Shown here one piece after another: positions 50,508 through 59,205 of a DNA stretch of 64,000 bases. Position numbers and translations under genes: made by a program. Numbering within the stretch: position 1 is the stretch's first letter; each line of letters starts with the position of its first letter. The notes beneath the pieces were generated by a model. It ran no database searches and was not told the origin of the DNA. It saw only the letters and a program-made list of their open reading frames with translations. Source of the DNA: Bradyrhizobium sp. Ce-3 (lineage in GTDB: Bacteria > Pseudomonadota > Alphaproteobacteria > Rhizobiales > Xanthobacteraceae); assembly GCF_022835695.1 (NCBI RefSeq), contig NZ_BQUV01000012.1, positions 1 to 64,000 of the forward strand. The letters are read 5' to 3'.

Positions 50508-51482
50508 ATGGACACGATGACGACGATCCTGCAACCCGATCATGCTACGATCCCAGGCGTGAGCAAGCCTGTTACATCCCGCGCCGCCCGGCGGGTCCAC
50601 GGCCTGTCCGACCGGACCATTGCCTGGCTGTTCGTCGCGCCGACGATCGCGCTGCTGCTCGCCATCAACATCTTCCCGTTGATCTGGATGATCCGGCTGT
50701 CCTTCACCAATCTCAACCTCAGCATGTCCTATCTGCCGCTGCGGTTCGTCGGCCTCGACAATTTCAGGGACATCCTCACCGACGAGGATGTCTGGTTCCG
50801 GCTGCAGACCACGGCGCAGTTCGTGATCTCGTCGGTGGCGTTGCAAGTGGTCGTCGGCTTCGGCCTCGCGCTCCTCATCAACCGCCAGTTTCGCGGCCAC
50901 AGTTTCTGGACCACGATCATCCTGCTGCCGATGATGCTGTCGCCGGCGGTGGTCGGCAATTTCTGGACGCTGCTGCTGCAGCCGCAGATCGGCCCGTTCA
51001 ACTACCTGATCAGCCTGTTCACCGGCGCCCCGCCGAGCTCGTTCAGCATGACCGGGCAGGTGGCGCTGGCGCCGTGGACCATCGTGCTGGTCGACACCTG
51101 GATGTGGGCGCCCTATGTCATGCTGATCTGCCTCGCCGGGCTGCGTTCGATCCCCGATTACATCTATGAGGCCGCCGAAGTCGATCGCGCCTCGGCGTGG
51201 CGGCAGTTCTGGTCGATCACGCTGCCGATGACGGTGCCGTTCCTGATGCTCGCGGTGCTGTTCCGCGCGATCGAGAACTTCAAGATGTTCGACATGGTCA
51301 ACCTCTTGACCTCGGGCGGGCCGGGCTCGACCACCGAGCTGGTGTCGATCTCGCTGAAACGCGCGGCGTTCGAGAAGTGGCGCACCGGGTATTCGTCGGC
51401 GCTCGCCATCATCCTGTTCGTGACCGTGTTCGGTGCCGCCAACATCTACGTCAAGACGCTTAACAAGGTGAAGCAACGATGA
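50508..51482 (+). CDS. ABC transporter permease (MalF-type)
   Basis: 324 aa with six predicted transmembrane helices (first at WLFVAPTIALLLAINIFPLI). The EAA loop that docks the ATPase is YEAAEVDRASAWRQFWSITL (residues about 222-241). The N-terminal 40 residues are cytosolic. Stop and next start overlap as ATGA at 51479-51482. Forms the channel with the next gene product. Confidence 0.92.
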   Translation: MDTMTTILQPDHATIPGVSKPVTSRAARRVHGLSDRTIAWLFVAPTIALLLAINIFPLIWMIRLSFTNLNLSMSYLPLRFVGLDNFRDILTDEDVWFRLQTTAQFVISSVALQVVVGFGLALLINRQFRGHSFWTTIILLPMMLSPAVVGNFWTLLLQPQIGPFNYLISLFTGAPPSSFSMTGQVALAPWTIVLVDTWMWAPYVMLICLAGLRSIPDYIYEAAEVDRASAWRQFWSITLPMTVPFLMLAVLFRAIENFKMFDMVNLLTSGGPGSTTELVSISLKRAAFEKWRTGYSSALAIILFVTVFGAANIYVKTLNKVKQR

Positions 51483-52441
51483 CCGCTGCCGCCACCAGAT
51501 CCACCGCGCATTCGATCGTCGAAGCCTCGCCGCGCGCCAAGGCGTTCGCGAGCGGTCTCGTCATCCTGTATGCCGTGATCACGATCCTGCCGCTGCTGTG
51601 GATCGTCGCCACTGCATTCAAGTCGCAAAGCGATGCTATTGCTTATCCGCCCAAGGTGATCTTCGAGCCGACCCTCGAAGGCTATGTCAATCTATTCACC
51701 GTGCGGACGCGTCAGACGCCGGACTTCATCGCCAAGCTGCCGCCGCCGGAGACCTGGTACGACCAGCTGGTGCGCAAGCGCGACATGGTGATCGCCGGGC
51801 CATCCAAGGTGGTGCCGCGCTTCGTCAACTCGCTGATCATCGGCTTCGGCTCGACTTTCCTTGCCGTCTTCCTCGGCACGCTCGCAGCCTATGCGTTCTC
51901 ACGATTCCGCATACCGCTGGCCGACGATCTGCTGTTCTTCATCCTTTCGACGCGCATGATGCCGCCGGTCGCGGTGGCGATCCCGATCTATCTGATGTAC
52001 CGGCAGCTCAACCTGACGGACACGCGGCTCGGCATGATCCTGCTCTATACCGCAGTGAACGTCTCGCTCGCGGTCTGGCTGCTCAAGGGCTTCATCGACG
52101 AGATCCCGCGCGAATATGAGGAAGCAGCGCTGGTCGATGGCTACACCCGGCTGCAGGCGCTGCGCAAAGTGGTGCTGCCGCAGGCCGTCACGGGAATTGC
52201 GGCGACCGCGATCTTCTGCCTGATCTTCTCCTGGAACGAGTACGCCTTCGCAGTGCTGCTGACCAGCGGCGAGGCCCAGACCATGCCGCCCTTCATTCCC
52301 TTCATCATTGGCGAGGGCGGGCAGGACTGGCCGGCGGTAGCCGCCGCGACCACGCTGTTCGTGGTCCCGATCGTCATGTTCACCGTGCTGTTGCGCAAGC
52401 ATCTGCTGCGCGGCATCACCTTCGGAGCGGTGCGCAAATGA
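51479..52441 (+). CDS. ABC transporter permease (MalG-type)
   Basis: 320 aa, six transmembrane helices, with the EAA loop EYEEAALVDGYTRLQALRKV. A long periplasmic stretch between helices 1 and 2 (KSQSDAIAYPPKVIFEPTLEGYVNLF...) is typical of MalG partners. The start lies in the stop of the upstream permease and its own stop overlaps the small membrane protein start by 4 bp. Confidence 0.92.
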   Translation: MTAAATRSTAHSIVEASPRAKAFASGLVILYAVITILPLLWIVATAFKSQSDAIAYPPKVIFEPTLEGYVNLFTVRTRQTPDFIAKLPPPETWYDQLVRKRDMVIAGPSKVVPRFVNSLIIGFGSTFLAVFLGTLAAYAFSRFRIPLADDLLFFILSTRMMPPVAVAIPIYLMYRQLNLTDTRLGMILLYTAVNVSLAVWLLKGFIDEIPREYEEAALVDGYTRLQALRKVVLPQAVTGIAATAIFCLIFSWNEYAFAVLLTSGEAQTMPPFIPFIIGEGGQDWPAVAAATTLFVVPIVMFTVLLRKHLLRGITFGAVRK

Positions 52442-52638
52442 GCAGCTCAATGGTTGCCAAGGGTCACGTAGCGCGCTGGTTCCGTCGCGGGCCCTGGGAG
52501 TCCATCGCGATGACCCTGATCGGGGGCGGCATCATCATGCTGGTGCAGCCCTGGTCGATCGATCTCTACAGCTACTCGTTCGTGACGATCCTGGCCGGCA
52601 CGGTCGGCTTCGTCGTCGTCAGCCATTTTCCGGAATAG
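52438..52638 (+). CDS. Small membrane protein of the ABC importer (GlpU-like position)
   Basis: 66 aa with two hydrophobic segments (SIAMTLIGGGIIMLVQPW and YSFVTILAGTVGFVVVSHF). Its ATG overlaps the permease stop, indicating tight coupling. In the rhizobial glycerol importer (glpSTPQUV) a small membrane protein of unknown role, GlpU, also accompanies two permeases and two ATPases; this gene has the same place and size class. No motif is visible. Confidence 0.8.
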   Translation: MSSSMVAKGHVARWFRRGPWESIAMTLIGGGIIMLVQPWSIDLYSYSFVTILAGTVGFVVVSHFPE

Positions 52639-52642
52639 CGCC

Positions 52643-53740
52643 ATGGCACAGATCCGCATCGAAAGCCTGCGCAAGTCGTTCGATCAGTTCACCGCGGTGG
52701 AAGGCTCGACCTTCACGATCGACGACGGCACGTTCTTCGCGATGCTCGGGCCCTCCGGCTGCGGCAAGACCACCACGTTGCGCATGATCGCCGGCCTCGA
52801 ACTGCCGACCGAGGGCAGGATCCTGCTCGACGGCGAGGACGTCACGTTCCATCGCGCCGCAGCGCGCGACATCGCCTTCGTGTTCCAGCTGTTCGCGCTC
52901 TATCCGCACATGAATGTCGGCGAGAACATCGGCTTCCCGCTGAAGTGTCAGGGCATGGCGAGGCGCGAGATCCGCGAGCGGGTGCAGGAGACCGCGCGGA
53001 TGCTGCGGATCGAGCATCTGCTGTCGAGCAAGACCTCGAAACTCTCCGGCGGCGACCGGCAGCGCGTGGCGCTCGGGCGCGCCATGGTGCGGCGGCCGAA
53101 GGCGTTCCTGATGGATGAGCCGCTCGGCGCGCTCGACGCCGAGTTCCGCCATCTGATGTGCGGCGAGCTGCGCGACCTGCACGATCGCATCAAGGCGACC
53201 ACGGTGTATGTCACGCATGACCAGCTCGAGGCGATGTCGATGGCCGACCAGATCGCAATCATGAACAAGGGACGCGTCGAGCAGATCGGCACGCCGCAGC
53301 AGGTCTATGACCGGCCCGCGAGCATGTTCGTCGCCGACTTCATCGGTTCGCCGCCGATGAACTTCCTGCGCTTCGAGGGCGGCCTGAGATCCGGCGATCG
53401 CGCGGTCTCGTTCCACGATACCCGGCTTGCGGTGCCCGAGATTCGCGAGGATCGTGCCAATGCGCCGCTCGCGCTTGGCGTCCGTCCGGAGCATATCCGC
53501 TTCGTCGACGCGGGCGCCGTTCGCGGCGAGGTGTTCGGCGCGGAATATCTCGGCACCACCCAGATCGTCACCGTCGACACAGCTTATGGGCGGGTCGCGG
53601 CACGGCTGCCTTCCAGCGCGTCGGTGCGGATCGGTGAGACCATCGGTCTCGAATTCAACGCCGCGCGGCTGGCGCTGTTCGACATCGGCAGCGGCCTTGC
53701 GATCAAGACCGCCGGCGAGGAGGGCGCGCGCCATGGCTGA
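52643..53740 (+). CDS. ABC transporter ATP-binding protein 1 (MalK/UgpC type)
   Basis: 365 aa. Walker A GPSGCGKTTT (about residues 37-46), Q-loop FQLFALYPHMNV, signature LSGGDRQRVALGRAMV, Walker B FLMDEPLGALDAE, switch His in VTHDQLEAM. The signature has LSGGD instead of LSGGQ. C-terminal regulatory TOBE domain from about residue 240. Two different ATPases are encoded side by side, as in the glpST arrangement, so they probably form a heterodimer. Confidence 0.92.
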   Translation: MAQIRIESLRKSFDQFTAVEGSTFTIDDGTFFAMLGPSGCGKTTTLRMIAGLELPTEGRILLDGEDVTFHRAAARDIAFVFQLFALYPHMNVGENIGFPLKCQGMARREIRERVQETARMLRIEHLLSSKTSKLSGGDRQRVALGRAMVRRPKAFLMDEPLGALDAEFRHLMCGELRDLHDRIKATTVYVTHDQLEAMSMADQIAIMNKGRVEQIGTPQQVYDRPASMFVADFIGSPPMNFLRFEGGLRSGDRAVSFHDTRLAVPEIREDRANAPLALGVRPEHIRFVDAGAVRGEVFGAEYLGTTQIVTVDTAYGRVAARLPSSASVRIGETIGLEFNAARLALFDIGSGLAIKTAGEEGARHG

Positions 53741-54758
53741 CGTCACCCTGCGCAACGTCACCAAGCGTTTCGGCGCGGTGGAAGCCGTCCGCGACCTCTC
53801 GCTGACGGTGAACGACGGCGAGTTCCTGGTGCTGCTCGGGCCGAGCGGCGCCGGCAAGACCACGACGTTGCGGCTGATCACCGGACTGGAGAGCCCCGAT
53901 GTAGGCTCCGTCATGATCGACGGGCGCGACGTGACGCAGGATCCGCCGGGCTCCCGGGACATCGCATTCGTATTCCAGCAATACTCGCTGTATCCGCATC
54001 TGACGGTCTACGACAATCTGGCGTTTCCGTTGCGCTCTCCGGCGCGGCGGGTGGCGGAGCCGATCATCCGCAAGCGCGTCGAGCAGACCGCCGAGCTGCT
54101 GCATATCGGAAGCAAGCTGAACAACCGCGCCACCCGGCTGTCCGGCGGCGAGATGCAGCGCGTCGCGATCGGGCGCGCTTTGGTGCGCGATCCCTCGATC
54201 TATCTGATGGACGAGCCGCTGTCCTCGCTGGACGCAAAACTCCGCGCCGAGCTGCGGCTCGAACTGAAACGGATCCAGATCGAGCTCGGCGCCACCATCC
54301 TCTATGTCACCCACGACCAGGTCGAGGCGATGACGATGGCCTCGCGCATCGGCGTGATCAAGGACGGCCAGTTGCTTCAGCTCGGCACGCCCCGGGAGAT
54401 CTACGAAAGCCCGTCCAGCAGCTACGTTGCCTCGCGGCTCGGGACGCCGCAGATCAATTTCCTGCCGGCGCGCCTGCTCGCCGATGTCGCGATGCCGCCC
54501 GGAACCGAGACGGTCGGCATCCGCACCGAGCATCTTCAACTCGCCGCGCGCAATGGCGGGCAGATGGTCGGCCGCGTGCATCGGGTCGAGCACCTCGGCG
54601 AGCAGAATCATATTCATCTGGACTATAAGGGCGAGACGCTGGTGACGCTGGCCGATCCGCATCAGCCGCTGCAGGCCGGTCAGGAGGTCGATTTGAATCT
54701 GGTGCATCCGTTGTGTTTCGACCGTGCCGGGCAGCGCATTGCCGCGGCGGTTCATTAG
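53733..54758 (+). CDS. ABC transporter ATP-binding protein 2 (MalK/UgpC type)
   Basis: 341 aa overlapping the previous gene by 8 bp. Walker A GPSGAGKTTT, Q-loop FQQYSLYPHLTV, signature LSGGEMQRVAIGRALV, Walker B YLMDEPLSSLDAK, switch VTHDQVEAM, C-terminal TOBE domain. Signature LSGGE here versus LSGGD in its partner supports two nonequivalent sites in a heterodimer. Directly followed by dhaL. Confidence 0.92.
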   Translation: MADVTLRNVTKRFGAVEAVRDLSLTVNDGEFLVLLGPSGAGKTTTLRLITGLESPDVGSVMIDGRDVTQDPPGSRDIAFVFQQYSLYPHLTVYDNLAFPLRSPARRVAEPIIRKRVEQTAELLHIGSKLNNRATRLSGGEMQRVAIGRALVRDPSIYLMDEPLSSLDAKLRAELRLELKRIQIELGATILYVTHDQVEAMTMASRIGVIKDGQLLQLGTPREIYESPSSSYVASRLGTPQINFLPARLLADVAMPPGTETVGIRTEHLQLAARNGGQMVGRVHRVEHLGEQNHIHLDYKGETLVTLADPHQPLQAGQEVDLNLVHPLCFDRAGQRIAAAVH

Positions 54759-54780
54759 AGGGGGCGAGAGGATCGAAGAG

Positions 54781-55404
54781 ATGTCGGTGCCATCAGAAAC
54801 ATTCAAGTCGCTGGTCAAGGCGGCCGCGGAGCAGGTCATCGCCAGCGCGCCGGAGCTGACGAGCCTCGATCAGGCGATCGGCGACGGCGACCACGGGACC
54901 AACATGAAGCGCGGTTGCGAAGCTGTGCTCGGCAAGCTCGATGCGATCTCGGCACAGCCGCTCGACGAAGCGTTCAAGATGATCGGCAAGACCCTGGTGA
55001 TGACGGTCGGCGGCGCCTCCGGGCCGCTCTATGGCAGCTTCTTTCTCGCCGCAGGCGAAGCGCTCTCGCACGACAAGCAGCTGCCCGACGATCTCGCCGA
55101 CGTGTTCGGCAGCGCCGTGAACGCCGTGAGCGCGCGCGGCCGCTCGAAGGTCGGCGAGAAGACGATGTTGGATGTGCTGGTTCCCGTGCTGGAGACCTTG
55201 AAGGCGTCGGCCGGTCAGCCCGATCTGATCGCGCGGGTGCGCAGCACTGCGGCCGAGGCGGTCGAGCGGACGGCGCCGATGCAGGCCACCAAGGGACGCG
55301 CGTCGTTCCTCGGCGCGCGCAGCGTCGGGCATGTCGATCCCGGCGCGCGGTCGAGCTGTGTTCTGGTGCAGGCGGTGTGCGCCGGCCTGGAGGCACGCGC
55401 ATGA
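54781..55404 (+). CDS. dhaL: Dihydroxyacetone kinase subunit DhaL
   Basis: 207 aa with GAGAGGATCGAAGAG before the ATG. The nucleotide-metal site DQAIGDGDHGTNM gives Asp30, Asp35, Asp37 and His38; TVGGASGPLYGSFF is the second loop. DhaL carries a bound ADP that is rephosphorylated by DhaM and passes the phosphate to DHA held on DhaK. ATGA overlap with dhaM. The dhaK gene is separated from it by four genes, unlike the usual KLM order. Confidence 0.95.
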   Translation: MSVPSETFKSLVKAAAEQVIASAPELTSLDQAIGDGDHGTNMKRGCEAVLGKLDAISAQPLDEAFKMIGKTLVMTVGGASGPLYGSFFLAAGEALSHDKQLPDDLADVFGSAVNAVSARGRSKVGEKTMLDVLVPVLETLKASAGQPDLIARVRSTAAEAVERTAPMQATKGRASFLGARSVGHVDPGARSSCVLVQAVCAGLEARA

Positions 55405-55793
55405 CCGACACCGTGGGGATCGTGATCGTCTCGCATTCAGCTGATATCGCCAAGGGAACCGCCGACATGGTGCGGCAGATGGTCGGCAGCGAGGTCAAGG
55501 TGGCCTTCTGCGGCGGCAATCCGGACGGCGGACTGGGCACCAGCGTGCCGCTGATCATCGACGCCATCAATGCTGCCTGGTCTCCCAAGGGTGTCGCGGT
55601 GCTGGTCGATCTCGGCGGCGCCGAGACCAACAGCGAAATGGCGGTCGAGATGCTGGAGCCTGCGCGGCGCGATCTCGTTGTCGTTTGCAACGCGCCGATC
55701 GTCGAGGGCGCCGTGATGGCGGCGACCGAAGCGGCGGGTGGCAGCACGCTGGCCCAGGTCAAGGCCGTGGCCGAAGAACTCTCAGCCGACTGA
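55401..55793 (+). CDS. dhaM: PTS-dependent dihydroxyacetone kinase phosphotransferase DhaM
   Basis: 130 aa EIIA-Man-like domain only. Phosphohistidine His12 in GIVIVSHSADIA; LGTSVPLIIDAI and VLVDLGGAETNSEMAVE are conserved. E. coli DhaM carries HPr and EI-like domains as a fusion; here those functions are separate genes at 55816 and 56129. Its start overlaps the dhaL stop. Confidence 0.92.
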   Translation: MTDTVGIVIVSHSADIAKGTADMVRQMVGSEVKVAFCGGNPDGGLGTSVPLIIDAINAAWSPKGVAVLVDLGGAETNSEMAVEMLEPARRDLVVVCNAPIVEGAVMAATEAAGGSTLAQVKAVAEELSAD

Positions 55794-55815
55794 GATGTCG
55801 GCGAAGTGATGATGG

Positions 55816-56127
55816 ATGATGAGCATGCTTGATAAAGCGGACGGACAGAACTTCACCGGGAATGTGCGGCTGGTGCACGCGGTCGGCATGCATGCGCGCC
55901 CGGCGGTCAAGCTGACCAAGCTCGCCAAGAAGTTCCAGGCCCAGATCTCGGTGCGGGTCGCGGGTGCGCCCGAATGGATCAATGCCAAGAGCGTGGCCAA
56001 GATCATGGCGATGCGCGCCGCCCACGGCAGCACGATCGAGTTCAAGGCGTCGGGCAGTGACGCCGAGGCCGCCGTCGCCGCGCTGGTCGATCTGGTTGCC
56101 AGGGATTTTCCGGATGGAGCGGGCTAG
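55816..56127 (+). CDS. HPr-family phosphocarrier protein
   Basis: 103 aa from the ATG at 55816; ATGs at 55819 and 55825 are also possible and the RBS is weak. Active-site His26 in VHAVGMHARPAVKLTKLAKK. The Ser region is INAKSVAKIMAMRAAHG, so a serine is present at the classical regulatory position. Passes phosphate from EI (next gene) to DhaM. An HPr dedicated to the DHA kinase rather than to sugar PTS permeases. Confidence 0.92.
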   Translation: MMSMLDKADGQNFTGNVRLVHAVGMHARPAVKLTKLAKKFQAQISVRVAGAPEWINAKSVAKIMAMRAAHGSTIEFKASGSDAEAAVAALVDLVARDFPDGAG

Positions 56128-56128
56128 C

Positions 56129-57748
56129 ATGCAGGGCGGCGCGGCAGGACTGGCTTACCGCGGCAGGACCGCCTCGATCGGCTTTGCCCATGGGCCGCTG
56201 GTCCGCGTCGATGCCGGCGCAGGCGGCGAGCGGGTGGCCGGCACGCTGGTCGAGGAGGCGCTGGCCTTGCGCAAGGCGATCGATCGCGCCAGCGGGCAGA
56301 TCGCCGATCTTGCCGCGACCGCCGGCGGCGAAGCCGCCCAGATCCTCGAATTCCAGGTCGCACTGCTGGAGGACGAGGATCTGATCGAGGCGATCTTCGC
56401 GTCGATCGGCGAGGGGCGCGCGGCCGATGTCGCCTGGCGTTCGACGCTCGACGAGCAGATCGCGGAGTACAATTCGGCGGCGGATGAGTATCTGCAGGCC
56501 CGCTCGTCGGATCTTGCGGATTTGCGCGACCGCGTGGTCCACATCCTGCGCGGCGATGCGAGCGAACCGCTGAAGATTCCGAGCGGAGGCGTCGTCTGCG
56601 CCGACGACCTGCCGCCGTCGCGTTTCCTGGAGATCGACTGGTCCGGTGGCGGCGGCCTGGCGCTGCTGCACGGCAGTCCGACCAGCCATGTCGCGATGCT
56701 GGCGCGGGCGCGCGGCATCCCGATGGTGGTGCAGCTCGGCGCCATTCCCGATGCCGGCACCACGGCGCTGCTCGACGGCGAGGGCGCGACGCTGGAGCTC
56801 GATCCCAGCGCCGAGCAGGTGCGGATCTTTGAGAAGCGGCGCGAGAGTCACCGCAAGAGCAGGGCATCGGCGCGCGCGATCCTGCGGCGGCCGACGGCCT
56901 CGTGGCGCGGCGAGCACATCAAGCTTCTGATCAATATCCAGCGCGTCGACGACCTCGATCACGCCGATGCGCAATATGCCGACGGCATCGGCCTGATGCG
57001 GACGGAATTCCTGCTCGCCGGGCGCAGCGACCTGCCGGACGAGGAGACCCAGTTCCAAGCCTATGATGCGGTGTTGCGCTGGGCCGGCCAGCGGCCGGTC
57101 ACGATCCGCACCTTCGACGCCGGCGGCGACAAGCCGGTGCCCGGCTTCACGCTGAATGGCGAGGCCAATCCGTTCCTCGGCGTGCGCGGTTTGCGGCTTT
57201 GCCTGGCCCGGCCCGAGATTTTTGCCGTCCAGCTCCGCGCGCTGGCCCGCGCCGCGGTGCGCGGCAATCTCAAGGTCATGTTCCCGATGGTGACGTCGGC
57301 GGACGAGCTCGAGGCGGGACGGAAGCTGTTCGCCGACACCGTGCAACGCTTGCAGGCCGACGGAATTGCCGCGATGCTCCCGGAGCTCGGAATCATGGTC
57401 GAGGTTCCGGCGGCGGCGCTTTCGGTCTCGAGCTTCAAGGCGTCGTTCTTCTCGATCGGCTCGAACGATCTCGCGCAATATGTGCTGGCCTGCGATCGTT
57501 CCAACGGAGCTCTCGCCCCCCTGATGGACCCGCTGCATCCCGCAGTGCTCGAGCTGATCGCGCGGACCGCGGAGCACGGCCGCCGCGCCGGCGTCAGTGT
57601 CAGCCTGTGCGGCGACATGGCGGGCGATCCGCGCTGCCTTCCCGCGCTTTTGAGTTGCGGGCTGCGTGAATTGTCGGTCAATGCGTCGGCGCTGGCGCAG
57701 ATCAAGCAGACCATCGACCGGCTGAGCAGCGGAGGCGGCGTTGGCTGA
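56129..57748 (+). CDS. Phosphoenolpyruvate-protein phosphotransferase (enzyme I)
   Basis: 539 aa from the ATG at 56129 with GGAG upstream. N-terminal phosphohistidine domain with His187 (HGSPTSHVAMLARARGIPMV). PEP-binding barrel: GIGLMRTEFLL, RTFDAGGDKPVPGF, NPFLGVRGLR, FFSIGSNDLAQYVLACDRSN and the catalytic Cys in SVSLCGDMAGDP. Shorter than ptsI of enteric bacteria (about 575) and without a GAF domain, so not PtsP of the nitrogen PTS. Drives the chain PEP to HPr to DhaM to DhaL. Confidence 0.93.
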   Translation: MQGGAAGLAYRGRTASIGFAHGPLVRVDAGAGGERVAGTLVEEALALRKAIDRASGQIADLAATAGGEAAQILEFQVALLEDEDLIEAIFASIGEGRAADVAWRSTLDEQIAEYNSAADEYLQARSSDLADLRDRVVHILRGDASEPLKIPSGGVVCADDLPPSRFLEIDWSGGGGLALLHGSPTSHVAMLARARGIPMVVQLGAIPDAGTTALLDGEGATLELDPSAEQVRIFEKRRESHRKSRASARAILRRPTASWRGEHIKLLINIQRVDDLDHADAQYADGIGLMRTEFLLAGRSDLPDEETQFQAYDAVLRWAGQRPVTIRTFDAGGDKPVPGFTLNGEANPFLGVRGLRLCLARPEIFAVQLRALARAAVRGNLKVMFPMVTSADELEAGRKLFADTVQRLQADGIAAMLPELGIMVEVPAAALSVSSFKASFFSIGSNDLAQYVLACDRSNGALAPLMDPLHPAVLELIARTAEHGRRAGVSVSLCGDMAGDPRCLPALLSCGLRELSVNASALAQIKQTIDRLSSGGGVG

Positions 57749-58163
57749 TACGGCGGCCGATGAAGCGCCCGAAGCCGGCGCGGTTGCGGCCTACAAGCGC
57801 ATCTTCAAGGAGGTGCTGGAGAGCCGCCCGTCCGGCATGCGGCTGCGCCTCGCCCATGCCATGGGCAAGAACCGCAGCTTCGTCAGCCAGATCAGCAATC
57901 CGGCCTATCCGGTGCCGATCCCGGTGCAGCATCTCAACACGATCTTCGACGTCTGCCACTTCCCGCCGCAGGCGAAGACCGCCTTCTTGCGCGCCTATGC
58001 CCGCGCCCATCCGCGCCGCGTCGGCCGGCTGAGCGAAGGCTCGCACGAGCGGACGCTGACGCTGCATCTGCCGGATCTCGGCAGCGCCAAGCGCAACGCC
58101 GAGCTCGACACGCTGCTGCAGGAGTTCACGCGGCGCCTGATCGGCATCATGCGGGAAAAATAG
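57741..58163 (+). CDS. HTH-type putative regulator inside the dha operon
   Basis: 140 aa starting at a TTG at 57741, with GGAGG six bases upstream, overlapping the EI stop. The central part has an HTH look: GMRLRLAHAMGKNRSFVSQI followed by SNPAYPVPIPVQHLNTIFDV, as in XRE-type DNA-binding proteins lacking a ligand domain. The C-terminal third is helical. Being embedded between EI and dhaK it probably controls this operon, perhaps through the inverted repeat at 48869. Family not named with certainty. Confidence 0.75.
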   Translation: MADTAADEAPEAGAVAAYKRIFKEVLESRPSGMRLRLAHAMGKNRSFVSQISNPAYPVPIPVQHLNTIFDVCHFPPQAKTAFLRAYARAHPRRVGRLSEGSHERTLTLHLPDLGSAKRNAELDTLLQEFTRRLIGIMREK

Positions 58164-58195
58164 GCGAAAACGCCGAACCAAGCGGGGAGGACACC

Positions 58196-59179
58196 ATGAA
58201 GAAGTTCATCAATGCGGTCGACAATTTGCTCGGCGAAAGCCTCGATGGTTTCGCGGCCGCGCATGCCGATCTGGTCACGCTGGGCGCCGAGCGCAAATTC
58301 GTCCGCCGCCGCGAGCTGAGCGGCAGGAAGGTCGCGCTGATCTCGGGCGGCGGCAGCGGGCATGAGCCGCTGCATGCCGGATTCGTCGGCTACGGCATGC
58401 TGGATGCGGCCTGTCCCGGCCAGGTGTTCACCTCGCCGACGCCGGACCAGATCGTCGAGGCCGCGCAGGCGGTCGCGGGCGATGCCGGCGTGCTGTTCAT
58501 CGTCAAGAACTATGCCGGCGACCGCATGAATTTCGAGATGGCGGCCGAGATCGCCGAAGGCCGTACCGCCACCATCGTGACCGATGACGATGTCGCGGTC
58601 GAGAAGTCGACCTACAGCATCGGGCGCCGCGGCGTCGCCGGCACCTTGATCGTCGAGAAGATCGTCGGCGCCGCAGCCGAGAAGGGGGCCGATCTCAAGA
58701 CCTGCGTGGCGCTCGGCGAGCGCGTCAACGCGCGGACCCGCTCGATGGGCGTGGCGCTGACCAGTTGCACGGTGCCTGCCGCGGGCACGCCGACGTTCGC
58801 GCTCGGTGCGGACGAGATGGAGATGGGCGTCGGCATCCACGGCGAGCCGGGCCGCCGCCGCGTCAAGCTCGCCGAGGCCGATGCGATCGCGTCGGAAATG
58901 ACGACCGCCATCGCCGACGATCTCGCTGCGCCCGCGGGCTCCGAGGCCCTGCTGCTGGTCAACGGCTTCGGCGGCACGCCGACGATCGAGCTCTATCTGA
59001 TGTACAACGCGGCGCGCCGCATGCTCGAGCAGCGCGGCCTGCGGATCGCCCGCTCGCTGGTCGGCAGCTACGTCACCTCGCTGGACATGGCCGGCTGCTC
59101 GCTCACGGTAAGCCTGCTCGATGCCGAAACGGCCGGCTTGTGGGACGCCCCGGTGCGCACGGCCGCATTGAAATGGTGA
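58196..59179 (+). CDS. dhaK: Dihydroxyacetone kinase subunit DhaK
   Basis: 327 aa with GGGGAGGAC before the ATG. Substrate loop GGGSGHEPLHAGFVGYGMLD (His56), and the covalent hemiaminal histidine His215 in EMGVGIHGEPGRRR. DHA forms a hemiaminal with this histidine and receives phosphate from DhaL-ATP, giving dihydroxyacetone phosphate for glycolysis. Length is close to E. coli DhaK (about 356) but lacks an ATP-kinase L domain fused as in Citrobacter. Confidence 0.95.
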   Translation: MKKFINAVDNLLGESLDGFAAAHADLVTLGAERKFVRRRELSGRKVALISGGGSGHEPLHAGFVGYGMLDAACPGQVFTSPTPDQIVEAAQAVAGDAGVLFIVKNYAGDRMNFEMAAEIAEGRTATIVTDDDVAVEKSTYSIGRRGVAGTLIVEKIVGAAAEKGADLKTCVALGERVNARTRSMGVALTSCTVPAAGTPTFALGADEMEMGVGIHGEPGRRRVKLAEADAIASEMTTAIADDLAAPAGSEALLLVNGFGGTPTIELYLMYNAARRMLEQRGLRIARSLVGSYVTSLDMAGCSLTVSLLDAETAGLWDAPVRTAALKW

Positions 59180-59205
59180 GCGCCGTCGGCGCCAGGTGAC
59201 ATGGA

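Noticed and set aside
49095-51476. 793-codon open frame on the minus strand
   Set aside because: Shadow of the binding-protein and permease genes in high-GC DNA; rich in Arg/His/Gln/Asp with no domain, while the plus strand has clear families.
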